Counted from the first letter of the stretch, positions 37,415 through 46,886 are shown. The stretch is DNA of 64,000 nt from Gammaproteobacteria bacterium (GCA_014075255.1 CP046178.1:2126894-2190893), one strand, 5' to 3'. Program-made: numbers and translations. Notes: generated by a model not told the origin, from the sequence alone.

Positions 37415-38377
37415 CTAATTTAAGGCCCCACCACAACTACTACCTTGACCAGCCGTGCAACCGTAACAATGGTTGGCGATAGAGATTTCATTTTTTTCAA
37501 GATTTGAGTTCATAATTTCAGATAAGTGCGTGCGAATTTTGTCATTGTGTGGCAATGACATGCCGAGCATCTGATTAAAATCGCAGTCATATACAAATCC
37601 TTGCCAATCGACACTGATTGTCGAACGGCACATTAGAGATTGCAGGTTGTCTACACTGTAAGCATCACGCAGCAGCTGCATATATTCGTCAAATTTACCT
37701 TTACTTACTAGCATGCTGCCAAATCTTTTAATCGGCATATTGGTGATGGTAAATAAGTGATCGAAGCTGATGCCATACTTTTCTGCTAGAAACTTGGTGT
37801 AATCTTTTTGTAGAGATTCTTGTGAGGGCGGTAATTGAGGACCCTGTGGGTTATACACTAAGGTAAGTTTTAGATTGTTATTGCCTTTGCCGTAACCAAG
37901 TTTATTGAGCTCTTGTAAGCCACGAATACTTTTTCCAAAAACACCTTTACCACGTTGCTTGTCGACGTTTTCTTCTAAGTAGCATGGCAGTGAAGCCACT
38001 ATTTCTACTTCATGCTCGGCTAAAAATTCTGCTAGATCTTCCTGATTTGGTTCTTCAAGTATCGTTAAGTTGCAGCGGTCAATAACATGTACTGATTGGC
38101 TGCGCGCAATTTTTACTAATTCTCTAAATTGCGAATGTAATTCTGGTGCGCCACCCGTTAGATCCACGGTACTGATATCTTGCGCTTGCATATAATCGGC
38201 TACAGTATTGATATTTTCCGCAGTCATCATTTCTGTGCGATTGGGTCCAGCATCTACATGACAATGTGTGCAGCTTTGGTTGCATAGATATCCTAAATTT
38301 ACTTGCAGCGTTTCAATTTTGCTGCGATAAATTTTAGGAAAATCTGTTTTTTCTAGTAAGTGTATGGTTTCATGCAT
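37415..38377 (-). CDS. arsS: arsenosugar biosynthesis radical SAM protein ArsS
   Basis: 320 residues. The radical SAM cluster is C32-x3-C36-x2-C39 in GYLCNQSCTHCHVDAGP. The C-terminal DUF3641 part has MCRSTISVDWQGFVYDCDFNQ and ends CYGCTAGQGSSCGGALN. ArsS converts dimethylated arsenosugar precursors by radical chemistry; selenoprotein versions exist, but this copy has Cys codons throughout and ends in TAG. ArsM is not in the window. It lies 24 bp from the VTT-FAD gene in the same direction. Confidence 0.9.
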   Translation of the reverse strand: MHETIHLLEKTDFPKIYRSKIETLQVNLGYLCNQSCTHCHVDAGPNRTEMMTAENINTVADYMQAQDISTVDLTGGAPELHSQFRELVKIARSQSVHVIDRCNLTILEEPNQEDLAEFLAEHEVEIVASLPCYLEENVDKQRGKGVFGKSIRGLQELNKLGYGKGNNNLKLTLVYNPQGPQLPPSQESLQKDYTKFLAEKYGISFDHLFTITNMPIKRFGSMLVSKGKFDEYMQLLRDAYSVDNLQSLMCRSTISVDWQGFVYDCDFNQMLGMSLPHNDKIRTHLSEIMNSNLEKNEISIANHCYGCTAGQGSSCGGALN

Positions 38378-38401
38378 GGTAGTTTTTTTTAATAGTTGTG
38401 T

Positions 38402-40534
38402 TTATTTGCGCATATAGGCATGGAATTTTTCAACCCAGTTTAATAAGCCTTCTGGTGCATGGGCACGTTTCCATTCGCCTGCAGCATATTTATTGGCTTC
38501 AGCCAGTGTTGGATAAATATGAATTGTACCGAGGATTTTATTTAATCCTAGACCGTGTTTCATTGCAGTAACATATTCACTGATTATATCACCTGCATGG
38601 TCACCAACAATGGTAGCGCCTAAAATTTTATCTTTTCCTGGCTTGGTAAGCACTTTAACTACGCCATGCGCTTCTTCATCAGCAACTGCGCGATCTAGTT
38701 CAGCTAAATCATAACGTGATACTTCATATTCAATATTTTGATCTTTTGCCTGAGTTTCATTTAATCCTACATGGGCTACTTCAGGCTCCGTGAAGGCGCA
38801 CCATGGAATTACGGAATAATCGACACGAAACTTCTTGAAGGTTCCAAACAAAGAATTAACACTGGTGTACCAAGCTTGGTGTGCAGCAGTGTGAGTGAGT
38901 TGGTATGGGCCAGTAACATCTCCGCAAGCATATATGTTGGGATAATTTGTTTGTAAGAATTCGTTGGCCTCTAAGGTTCCATTTTTACGTAGTTCAATAT
39001 TTAAATTCTCTTTCCAAACATCAGAGCCTCTGGCTTTGCGACCCACTGCGACCATCAATGCATCAAATGAAACTAATATCTCATTGCTATCGCCATTATC
39101 ATCACTAGTGCAGACAAGCGTATCTGCCCCCTTAATACTGCTGGCAGTATGATTAGTTAACAGCGTAACACCATCAGCGACCAGACTATTTTCAACCATT
39201 TCTGCAATTTCGGGGTCTTCCATTAACATTATTCTCGGCGCCATTTCTACCAAAGTTACTTCTGCGCCCAAGCGTGCGAAACATTGTGCAAGCTCGCATC
39301 CAATTGGTCCGCCACCGAGTACTGTCATCTTCTTGGGTAATTCTTGTAAATTCCAAATGGTATCTGAAGTGTAATAGTTAACTTTATCCAAACCAGGAAT
39401 GGGGGGTACAAAGGGCTCAGCACCCGTTGCCAAAATTACATTTTTACTGGTTAATGTTTTGCCATCCACTTCTACAGTCCAAGGGTCTTTTAGCTTTGCT
39501 TCACCTTGTATGCATTCCACACCTAAACTTGTGTAACGTTCCACTGAATCATGCGGCTCAATATCTTTGATTACACCATGAACTCGATTCATAACATCTT
39601 TAAAATCAAAATCGACTTTAGCGTTTTTGAATCCATACTTTTCAGCACGATTAACTTGTGAAATGAATTTAGCGGAGCGGATCAATGCTTTTGAGGGAAC
39701 ACATCCTGTATTTAAGCAGTCGCCACCCATCTTATGTTTTTCTATAAGGACTACTTTGGCTTTAACGGCGGCTGCGATATAAGAAGAAACTAATCCAGCA
39801 GAGCCTGCGCCAATAACTGCTAGGTTATAGTCGAAACTTTTAGGCTTGTTGAAACCTGCATAGATGCGTCTATGTTTAATAGAGTTGATAATAAACTTGG
39901 CTATCCATGGGAATATCGCTAGCAGTATGAAAGCGCCCCATATCTTAGGAGTTAGTATTCCGCTTACTGATTCTAGATTGGCCAGTTGCGTACCAACATT
40001 TACATAAATCATTGTTCCAGCTAGCATTCCAAAAAAGCTGGTGACTACATATGTGATGGTCCGTATAGGAGTGAGCCCCATTAATACGTTGATGATGAAA
40101 AATGGGAAGATGGGTAACAGTCGTAAAGTAAGCAAATAAAAAGCGCCGTCTTTTTCCACGCCAGCGTTGATTGTTTTTAATTTATCTGCATAACGTTCTT
40201 GAATTGTATTGCCTAATAAATAACGTGCTAACCAAAAAGCGATGGTGGCACCAATGGTGGCTGCAAAAATCACTAGTACACTTCCTAGCAATAAACCAAA
40301 TACTGCGCCAGCAAGTAACGATAGAATGCTTGCGCCAGGAATAGAAAAACTTGTAGCTAGAACATACACTACAAAGAAAATCATAATACTTTGCAGCGGG
40401 TTGGCTTGATAATAAGCAGCAATAGCTTGTTGTTTGGATTTGATATACGCAAAGTCTAAATACTGGTGTAAATCAAAAACAAAAAAACTAACTACTAAGG
40501 CAATAATCGCAGATACTAATATTATTTTTTTCAT
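38402..40534 (-). CDS. VTT-domain / mercuric-reductase-like FAD oxidoreductase fusion
   Basis: 710 residues. The N-terminal part (about 1-215) is a membrane VTT (TVP38/TMEM64, SNARE-associated) domain with SFSIPGASILSLLAGAVFG and LRLLPIFPFFIINVLMG. The C-terminal part (about 235-710) is a pyridine nucleotide-disulfide oxidoreductase with VIGAGSAGLVS and the redox pair GGDCLNTGCVPSK (C273, C278), plus HIYPTLAE near the end. No N-terminal HMA metal-binding domain or terminal Cys pair is present, so mercury reduction is doubtful. It sits directly upstream of arsS. Confidence 0.9.
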   Translation of the reverse strand: MKKIILVSAIIALVVSFFVFDLHQYLDFAYIKSKQQAIAAYYQANPLQSIMIFFVVYVLATSFSIPGASILSLLAGAVFGLLLGSVLVIFAATIGATIAFWLARYLLGNTIQERYADKLKTINAGVEKDGAFYLLTLRLLPIFPFFIINVLMGLTPIRTITYVVTSFFGMLAGTMIYVNVGTQLANLESVSGILTPKIWGAFILLAIFPWIAKFIINSIKHRRIYAGFNKPKSFDYNLAVIGAGSAGLVSSYIAAAVKAKVVLIEKHKMGGDCLNTGCVPSKALIRSAKFISQVNRAEKYGFKNAKVDFDFKDVMNRVHGVIKDIEPHDSVERYTSLGVECIQGEAKLKDPWTVEVDGKTLTSKNVILATGAEPFVPPIPGLDKVNYYTSDTIWNLQELPKKMTVLGGGPIGCELAQCFARLGAEVTLVEMAPRIMLMEDPEIAEMVENSLVADGVTLLTNHTASSIKGADTLVCTSDDNGDSNEILVSFDALMVAVGRKARGSDVWKENLNIELRKNGTLEANEFLQTNYPNIYACGDVTGPYQLTHTAAHQAWYTSVNSLFGTFKKFRVDYSVIPWCAFTEPEVAHVGLNETQAKDQNIEYEVSRYDLAELDRAVADEEAHGVVKVLTKPGKDKILGATIVGDHAGDIISEYVTAMKHGLGLNKILGTIHIYPTLAEANKYAAGEWKRAHAPEGLLNWVEKFHAYMRK

Positions 40535-40671
40535 TTTTTAGATGCCTTGGCTAAACCCGCTATAAGTATTTTTATAAAGATCTGATATAACTAGATTCAT
40601 TTATGTGGATGTGATTACAATTGCTTCCGTAAAATATATATTTATTCAAACTATTCTAAAGTATCTAGAAG

Positions 40672-41562
40672 ATGCATATCGCTACATGTAAATACAATGA
40701 TCAAGTTCATCTTGCGGTAGTGCAAGATAATTCTGTTATTTTCCCTGCAATGATTAAGGAATGGTCAGATGACATTAACAGCATGCTAGAGTTGATCGAT
40801 GCTGGGCCAGAATCCTTACAGGCATTGAGAAATATAGTAGAGCAAGCGGGTCCTGATCAGTGGATAGCGCTATCTAAAGTAGAACTAATATCGCCTATTC
40901 CCAGGCCACGACAAAATATAATGTGCTTAGGCTGGAACTATACCGAGCATGTAGCAGAAACTGCGGGGAAGGCTTTAGAAGCTCCAAAATTACCTAAATA
41001 CCCTATTGTATTTACCAAAGCCGCTTCGAGTATGAATGGTCCCTTCGCGGATATACCGGTGGATTTAGATGTATCAGACAAGATGGATTGGGAGGTGGAG
41101 TTAGCCGTAATTATTGGCAAGGCTGGGCTAAAAATCCCAAAATCTCATGCAATGGATCATGTTTTTGGCTACAGCATTATAAATGATGTCTCGGCACGGG
41201 ATACTCAAAAGAGGCGTAAGCAATTTTTTGTAGGCAAGAGTTTTACCGGGGCATGTCCAATGGGCCCATGGATTGTTACTGCAGATGAAATACCTAATCC
41301 ACAAGTACTGGATCTGAAAAGTCGTGTAAATAACGAGCTAAAACAAGACTCCAATACAAAATATCAAATCTTTGATGTAGCCAGTGTAATTGAAACGTTA
41401 TCTCAAGGTATGGAGCTTGAGCCTGGAGATATCATCGCAACCGGCACACCTAGTGGTGTGGGTTATGTGCGTAATCCACCTGAATATTTAATGCCAGGTG
41501 ATGTGGTGGAGTGTGAGATCGAAAGGATAGGAAAAATTTCTAATCCCATAGTGGCTAAATAA
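40672..41562 (+). CDS. fumarylacetoacetate hydrolase family protein
   Basis: 296 residues. A short N-terminal domain precedes the FAH fold with LGWNYTEHVAETAGK, PIVFTKAASSMNGPFADI, MDWEVELAVIIGKAG and FGYSIINDVSARDTQ. The metal-binding Glu/Asp set and GTPSGVGY are present. Related enzymes cleave or hydrate 2-oxo-acids. The substrate is not evident. It is convergent with the alpha/beta hydrolase gene (2-bp gap). Confidence 0.9.
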   Translation: MHIATCKYNDQVHLAVVQDNSVIFPAMIKEWSDDINSMLELIDAGPESLQALRNIVEQAGPDQWIALSKVELISPIPRPRQNIMCLGWNYTEHVAETAGKALEAPKLPKYPIVFTKAASSMNGPFADIPVDLDVSDKMDWEVELAVIIGKAGLKIPKSHAMDHVFGYSIINDVSARDTQKRRKQFFVGKSFTGACPMGPWIVTADEIPNPQVLDLKSRVNNELKQDSNTKYQIFDVASVIETLSQGMELEPGDIIATGTPSGVGYVRNPPEYLMPGDVVECEIERIGKISNPIVAK

Positions 41563-41564
41563 AT

Positions 41565-42392
41565 CTATAGCATTTCATTCAATGCGCGGTGCAGTCCATT
41601 TACATAATCGTTTTTCGAAAGTAAAAAACCACTACCATGACCACCACGTAATTCAATGAACTGCTTTGGTTCATTGGCTGCTGCATAATTTCTCTGGCTG
41701 TGTTCGTATGGAATAACCTCATCATTTTTACTGTGTACAAATATAATGGGGCAATGAATATCTTTGAGTTTTAAGTTGGTTTCATATTCATGTTTTACAA
41801 TCAAACCGGTTGGCATAAATGGATAATGTTTTGCGGACACTTCGGTCATTGAAGTAAAGGTAGATTCCAAAATTAACAAGGCTGGGTGTACTTTTTTTGC
41901 TAGTTCAGCAGCAACACCTCCACCTAAAGACCGGCCTGCAATAATGATATCTGTTGATTCTAATTTTCGTTCCTCAATTAGATATTTCCAAACCGCATCT
42001 GCATCTAGGTAGGTGCCTTGTTCACTTGGTTTGCCCGTGCTAATACCAAAGCCTCGGTAATCAAAAATTAAAAAGTTAAATCCTAGATTGTTATAGATTT
42101 TAATGGTTTCTAAACGATGTGAAATATTGCCTGCATTTCCATGAAAGAAAAGTACTGTTTTTATAGTTTCTGTACTCGGTTTAGATGTAGGAATATACCA
42201 AGCATTAATCTTTTCGTTGTCTATTGTTTGTAAAGCTAGATCTTCAAATTCAAGGCCAATATCTGCGGGGGTTGCGACTAATGCTCTTGTCGGCATTTGT
42301 GGCGCATAGATAAATAGTGCCTGTGCAAAATAAATTGCTATCATAGCGGCTATATAAAAGAGTGCGACGGCTAGTAAAATTTTAATAAACAT
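41565..42392 (-). CDS. alpha/beta hydrolase (BEM46/ABHD13-like)
   Basis: 275 residues with an N-terminal membrane anchor (about 5-26). It has FFHGNAGNISHR (oxyanion region), DYRGFGISTGKPSE, the nucleophile motif GRSLGGG with S155, and HSKNDEVIPYEHS plus GGHGSGF supplying Asp and His. Substrate unknown. It lies alone on the minus strand. Confidence 0.88.
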   Translation of the reverse strand: MFIKILLAVALFYIAAMIAIYFAQALFIYAPQMPTRALVATPADIGLEFEDLALQTIDNEKINAWYIPTSKPSTETIKTVLFFHGNAGNISHRLETIKIYNNLGFNFLIFDYRGFGISTGKPSEQGTYLDADAVWKYLIEERKLESTDIIIAGRSLGGGVAAELAKKVHPALLILESTFTSMTEVSAKHYPFMPTGLIVKHEYETNLKLKDIHCPIIFVHSKNDEVIPYEHSQRNYAAANEPKQFIELRGGHGSGFLLSKNDYVNGLHRALNEML

Positions 42393-42582
42393 AAACTACT
42401 AATATTTTTTATCGTCTTCAGAATGGTCTGCATACTACCTTATTGATTGATGGGAACATACTATCCGGAATGACCTACTTAGCTATATGAGTCATGAGTG
42501 GTATAGTTTTATTGGTAGTTAGATAGGCTATGATTTTTTAATGATATATTTTTAATTTTAAGCTAATCAAATTGTAAATTCG

Positions 42583-43173
42583 ATGAATATTAAACAGCGA
42601 GTCAGTGAAATCTTTGCTCAAGAAGCAAAGACCATTACATCTATTCCAGTCAGCGATGAATTCGAACGTGCGTTGAAATTATTACAAGGTTGTAAAGGCA
42701 AAGTGCTGACTACAGGGATGGGCAAAGCAGGTCATATTGCGCATAAGTTTTCGGCTACACTGTGTTCAACTGGAACGCCCGCTTCATTCGTTCACCCTGG
42801 TGAAGCAGCACACGGAGATTTGGGTATTATTGAAGAGAACGATGCCATTGTGGCGTTTTCTACCAGTGGAAAAACAAAAGAAGTATTGGACACCTTGGCA
42901 GCGGGTCGTGAACTTGGTTTGCATACGGTAATCGGAATCACTTCGCATCCTGATTCAGAGTTACGTGAATTGAGTGATGTGGTACTAGACATGGGTACTA
43001 TTAAAGAAGCTTGTCAGTTTGAACTTACTCCAACCTCAAGTATGGCAGCTATGCTAGCCATAAGTGATGCTTTAGCTTTGTTATTAATGGAATTAAAGGG
43101 CTTTACTTCGGAGGACTTTGGTAAGCGTCATCATGGCGGTTATTTAGGAAAAAAAGCGCGTAATTCAGCCTAG
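42583..43173 (+). CDS. SIS-domain sugar isomerase, KpsF/GutQ-like without CBS domains
   Basis: 196 residues. It matches the SIS half of arabinose-5-phosphate isomerases: VLTTGMGKAGHIAHKFSATLCSTGTPASFVHPGEAAHGDLG, VAFSTSGKTKEVL and ending GKRHHGGYLGKKA. The roughly 120-residue CBS pair found in KdsD is absent, with a natural stop at the domain boundary. It may make the ketose-aldose exchange for Kdo synthesis or another sugar. Confidence 0.88.
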   Translation: MNIKQRVSEIFAQEAKTITSIPVSDEFERALKLLQGCKGKVLTTGMGKAGHIAHKFSATLCSTGTPASFVHPGEAAHGDLGIIEENDAIVAFSTSGKTKEVLDTLAAGRELGLHTVIGITSHPDSELRELSDVVLDMGTIKEACQFELTPTSSMAAMLAISDALALLLMELKGFTSEDFGKRHHGGYLGKKARNSA

Positions 43174-43243
43174 TTGTCGTTATAAAATTCAGGATTGTTC
43201 GTGCTACGATATTCTTATCTAATGCAAAGCAGGTAGGTGTGTT

Positions 43244-43815
43244 ATGGCCCATAAAATTATCTTTTTGCTCGCGTTATTACTAGTACCAAGCTTATCCATT
43301 GCCGCAGACTCAGGAAAGGTTGTAGTTACCCCAACCATCACTTGTGCTGATCAAAAACTTCAATTAAATGGTTTCGGTGCTCGAAAAAAACTTTTTATTA
43401 AGCTCTATGTTGCGTCACTTTATGTTCAAGAGCAGGTAAGTAATGCAAGTCAGTTTCTTGAGATGGCACAAGCTTCATGCATGCGCTTACATATCACTCT
43501 TCAAAAATCACCTCGAAAAAAATGATAAAGGCCACGCGCGAAGGGTTTGAGAAATCCACTCAAGGCAACACGGCGCCAATTGAGAACGAAATGAAAACAT
43601 TTCTATCATGGCTTGAACAGCCGATTAAAAAAGGTGATGAATTTGAGTTTGCTTTTATTCCTCATAATGTAACCCATGTTTCAAAAAATGGTTCTAAACT
43701 TGGGGTTATTGAAAGTAAAGAGTTTTCTTCTGCATTATTTGGTATCTGGCTGGGTGATATGCCTGCACAACAAAACCTAAAAGACGAGCTATTAGGGCAA
43801 TTACACACTCTTTAA
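43244..43815 (+). pseudogene. chalcone isomerase-like exported protein, frameshifted
   Basis: The first frame (43244-43525) has a signal peptide and LNGFGARKKLFIKLYVASLYVQ, then stops. The second frame (to 43815) continues MIKATREGFEKSTQG, VSKNGSKLGVIESKEFSSALFGIWLGDMPAQQNLKDELLG. Together they make a full chalcone-isomerase-like periplasmic protein. One missing base in A5 (43503-43507) or A7 (43516-43522) restores the frame. Such bacterial proteins do not carry out flavonoid chemistry; their role is unclear. Real inactivation or a homopolymer error are both possible. Confidence 0.82.
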
Positions 43816-43881
43816 AAGTGCTCATAGAAATGTTTAAACGATAGTGTATTTTGCAATTAATGGTTATAGGAAGAATAAATA

Positions 43882-44376
43882 ATGCAGCATGTATTAACGT
43901 TGGTGCGTCATGCTAAATCAAGCTGGGATCAAGCAGGTTTAAGCGACTACGACCGTGCTTTAAATGATCGAGGTCTAAAAGATGCTCCAGAAATGGGTAG
44001 GCGTCTTGCCGATGCAGGTTATGCAGTGGATACTATTATTGCCAGTCCTGCCATCAGGGCGATCACGACTGCAGAAATCATCGCAAATGAAATTGGGTAT
44101 AGTGCCCAGAAAATTGTGCAGGACGCTGAAATTTATAATGCAGATATAGATGCATTAATAGATCGTGTGTTCTCCTTGGATACTAGTGTAAATAGCGTGA
44201 TGTTGGTGGGCCATAATCCTGGCTTTACGGTTCTATGTAACTATCTTAGTGACGCTAGAATAGATAACATGCCGACCTGTTCGATTGCTCAAATTCAGTT
44301 TAACTCGAATTCTTGGGAGGCTATATCTGAGCATTCTGGTGAGCTGTTAGATTTCGATTACCCTAAAAAACGATAG
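43882..44376 (+). CDS. sixA: SixA-type phosphohistidine phosphatase
   Basis: 164 residues, histidine phosphatase superfamily. The N-terminal motif LVRHAKSSWDQ has the nucleophile H10 in RHA. SDYDRALNDRGLKDAPEMGRRL and SPAIRAITTAEII follow, and a second His in LVGHNPGF. SixA dephosphorylates histidine phosphotransfer proteins in E. coli; the partner here is unknown. Confidence 0.93.
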   Translation: MQHVLTLVRHAKSSWDQAGLSDYDRALNDRGLKDAPEMGRRLADAGYAVDTIIASPAIRAITTAEIIANEIGYSAQKIVQDAEIYNADIDALIDRVFSLDTSVNSVMLVGHNPGFTVLCNYLSDARIDNMPTCSIAQIQFNSNSWEAISEHSGELLDFDYPKKR

Positions 44377-44405
44377 TGTAAAAATAATAATAATGAATAT
44401 TAAAA

Positions 44406-45136
44406 ATGCCACGACCGATAAAACCTAAATTTACTGAATTTAATCTACCAGCAGGGCGCATCATCGCTAAGAAATATGAAATTCTTTCCAAACTGGGTGG
44501 AGGTTTTGAGGGCGAGGTATATAAAATTCGCGAAATCAGTACTGGTATTGAACGTGCTGCTAAGTTTTTTTACCCTAATCGCAATGAAAAAGATCGCGCA
44601 GTAAAATTTAACGCACAAAAACTTCATAAGCTTAGACAGTGTCAAATACTTATTCAGTATCACACCAAAGAAAGCTTTGTCTTCAAAAGAATACCGGTAA
44701 CAGTCCTAATATCAGAATATGTAGAAGGGCAGCTACTTTCAGAATTTATAAAGTCATTTCCCGGAAAGCGTTTAACCCCATTTCAAGCATTGCATCTTCT
44801 ATATGCGTTAACTAAAGGTATCGAATGTATTCATAGTTTGAATGAATATCATGGTGATCTGCATTCTGACAACGTCATCGTAAATAAATTTGGGCTGGAA
44901 TTTGACCTAAAGCTAGTCGATTTATTCTCAGCAAAAGAGTCCAAACGTGAAAGCAGAAGGTTTGATATTTTGACCTTAATTCAAGTGTTCCATGAGTCAT
45001 TGGGGGGGCAAAACACTATGCTAAACACCCGGATGCGATTAAATACATTTGTTGTGGCTTAAAATCGAATTTAATATTAAAGAAGTTTAAAACGGCAGGT
45101 CAACTTCGCAGACATATAGAGAGTATGGATTGGTAA
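44406..45136 (+). pseudogene. protein kinase-like protein, frameshifted near C-terminus
   Basis: The first frame (44406-45062) has a kinase-type N-lobe with LGGGFEGEVYKI and a C-lobe with YHGDLHSDNVIV, where HGD replaces HRD, and VDLF in place of DFG. It reads through G7 at 45002-45008 into a nonsense end. If one G is restored, the frame continues KHYAKHPDAIKYICCGLKSN and ends GQLRRHIESMDW and stop at 45136. So a one-base loss in G7 is likely. A phosphotransferase of unknown target. Confidence 0.78.
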
Positions 45137-45143
45137 GTACATG

Positions 45144-45227
45144 GACGATGTGCAGGATGCACAAGTGTCGCGTGAGACAGGATGTCGGGAGCGACCGTAC
45201 GCATACGAGAAGCGTCAAGGATGACGC
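45144..45227. repeat. Short-hairpin chain, inverted copy of the 7-kb segment
   Basis: 45144-45179 matches 7038-7073 in inverse at 35 of 36. Further hairpins are GTCG-GGAG-CGAC (45184-45195), CGTA-CGCA-TACG (45196-45207) and GCGTCA-AGGA-TGACGC (45212-45227). It lies 28 bp before palindrome copy 7. Confidence 0.82.
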
Positions 45228-45254
45228 AACAGATTAAATTCTTTCTTGCTAGAA

Positions 45255-45280
45255 TGTCCGCTAACGACCCAAAGCGGACA
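45255..45280. repeat. 26-bp imperfect palindrome, copy 7
   Basis: TGTCCGCT and AGCGGACA, centre AACGACCCAA, in the forward form. The 8-bp arms pair perfectly. It opens the MBL-DUF1330 unit. Confidence 0.9.
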
Positions 45281-45364
45281 TTTTCCCTGTTACGAATCTA
45301 CTCAAGGAATGCGGAATAGTTTGTTCGTTAGTAAGAATGTCAGTCGTATAGAGGTCATATATAA

Positions 45365-45997
45365 ATGAAACAGCTTTACGATGATTTATGGCAAAGCGAG
45401 CGATATTCTTCCGGCATATTGAATACGCATGCCTATTTTTTACAGCGCGAGCAAGGTAATGTGTTGTTCTACAATACAGGAGCGGCCAAAGATCTAGCTC
45501 AAATGGATGAACTTGGTGACATTAGTTATCAACTTTTAACGCACCGAGATGAAGTAGGCGCATCCTTGGCAGAGATTAAAAAGCGATTCAACTCCAAACT
45601 TGGTACGGGAAAGCTTGAAGTCCCCTTTGCAGAAAAAATTACCTCTGTAGACCTGGCGTTCAATCCCACAGATACCACTCTAGAAGATATACAAATCATC
45701 CACACACCTGGACACACAGATGGGAGTGTTTGCTTCTATTACGATTCACCGCATGGGAAGTCGTATTTGTTTACCGGTGACACACTCTTTAAATCCAATG
45801 GTAATTGGGCAACGTTTGTCTTATCTAGTTATGGCGGTTCCGAGGCAGCACTTGCCGATAGTCTTGTAAAACTTAGGGAACTAAGTCCCGATGTTGTTAT
45901 AAGTAGCGGATTTGTCGGTGATGTTGCCTATGGTGAAGTTACACAAAACGAATGGATTTCCACAATCGGTGATTCAATTAAGAATCTTCGTAGTTAA
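45365..45997 (+). CDS. MBL-fold metallohydrolase-like protein with degenerate HxHxDH
   Basis: 210 residues. Beta-lactamase-fold motifs: TH60-R-D62-E in place of HxHxDH, IIHTPGHTDGSVCF (H117), and FTGDTLF (D139). The first histidine motif is degraded, so one metal site may be lost. It is followed after 15 bp by the DUF1330 gene, and both are bracketed by palindrome copies 7 and 8. Confidence 0.85.
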   Translation: MKQLYDDLWQSERYSSGILNTHAYFLQREQGNVLFYNTGAAKDLAQMDELGDISYQLLTHRDEVGASLAEIKKRFNSKLGTGKLEVPFAEKITSVDLAFNPTDTTLEDIQIIHTPGHTDGSVCFYYDSPHGKSYLFTGDTLFKSNGNWATFVLSSYGGSEAALADSLVKLRELSPDVVISSGFVGDVAYGEVTQNEWISTIGDSIKNLRS

Positions 45998-46012
45998 TAG
46001 AGGAAAATAAAA

Positions 46013-46354
46013 ATGTCTGAAAAGTTAGCAGCCTATTTAGTATGTAGTTCATTTATGCCAGAAGGACATGGATCGATCATTCCTTATGGTGAAGCTGCGC
46101 ATCCAATTCTAGATAAATATCAAGGTGAGTTACTTGTTGCAGGCGAAAGCGATCAGTTTATGGATTTTCTTGAAGGTGATTGGAAAGAAAATGCCAAATT
46201 CACACTATTTAAGTTTCCTTCAATGGAACACTTAAAAGGTTTTTGGTACTCAGAAGAATATCAAGCCATTAAACATCTTCGCATAGAAAATACTGCACCC
46301 AATTTCACATTTGCAGTTAATGCAGTGGATATGTCTAAGTGGGAACCAGTCTAA
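46013..46354 (+). CDS. DUF1330 family protein
   Basis: 113 residues, ferredoxin-like fold expected. It starts KLAAYLVCSSFMPEG and has LLVAGESDQFMDFLEGDW and FPSMEHLKGFWYSEEYQAIKHLRIENT, the usual DUF1330 pattern. Function unknown. Its stop lies 7 bp before palindrome copy 8. Confidence 0.85.
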   Translation: MSEKLAAYLVCSSFMPEGHGSIIPYGEAAHPILDKYQGELLVAGESDQFMDFLEGDWKENAKFTLFKFPSMEHLKGFWYSEEYQAIKHLRIENTAPNFTFAVNAVDMSKWEPV

Positions 46355-46360
46355 GTGTTA

Positions 46361-46386
46361 TGTCCGCTATTGGCCGTAAGCAGACA
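46361..46386. repeat. 26-bp imperfect palindrome, copy 8
   Basis: TGTCCGCT and AGCAGACA around ATTGGCCGTA, in the reverse form. It closes the MBL-DUF1330 unit and abuts the nsrR stop. Confidence 0.88.
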
Positions 46387-46824
46387 TCAAGTAATTTCTA
46401 ACAACCCACTCAGTTGTGTTTTCTTATTCCTAATCAAATCTTCTATCGTATACCCCTCTAACGTTTTCAAAAAACTTTTTGAAGCTTCGGATAAAGCTTG
46501 TTTCAAAACACATGATGGTTCTATCGGACAAAAATTTCCATCAGGATTGAAACACTCCACGATATAAAAATCATTTTCGGTATTTTCTACAATTTCTCGA
46601 ATTGAAATTTGCGCGGGTTCAAACGCCAGTGTTACTCCGCCTCCTTTGCCTTGGGTGGAATCTATATAACCCAGCTTGGCCAGATGATGAACGACAGAAC
46701 GAATATGGTGTCTTGAAACATCATAGGCATTAGTGAGCTGGTCGATAGTGGTGCGCTCTTTTGGTCGCAATGCAAGGTAAATTAATACACGCAAAGAGTA
46801 ATCAGTGAATTGTGTAAGGCGCAT
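46387..46824 (-). CDS. nsrR: nitric-oxide-sensing repressor NsrR (Rrf2 family)
   Basis: 145 residues. It has an Rrf2 winged helix (MRLTQFTDYSLRVLIYLALRP, then the recognition helix in DVSRHHIRSVVHHLAKLGYI). The Fe-S ligands are C91, C99 and C105 in ECFNPDGNFCPIEPSC, as in NsrR. The [Fe-S] cluster reacts with NO and releases DNA. It is divergent from the globin gene across a perfect inverted repeat, which is its likely operator. Confidence 0.92.
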   Translation of the reverse strand: MRLTQFTDYSLRVLIYLALRPKERTTIDQLTNAYDVSRHHIRSVVHHLAKLGYIDSTQGKGGGVTLAFEPAQISIREIVENTENDFYIVECFNPDGNFCPIEPSCVLKQALSEASKSFLKTLEGYTIEDLIRNKKTQLSGLLEIT

Positions 46825-46886
46825 AGTGGGTTTGCCTGGTAGTTAGTAATTAGAAATAGTTGACATAAGATTTAGTATAGCGATAG

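Noticed and set aside
38402-40534. Mercuric reductase MerA
   Set aside because: No HMA domain, no C-terminal vicinal Cys, no mer genes; the N-terminal VTT domain is unrelated.
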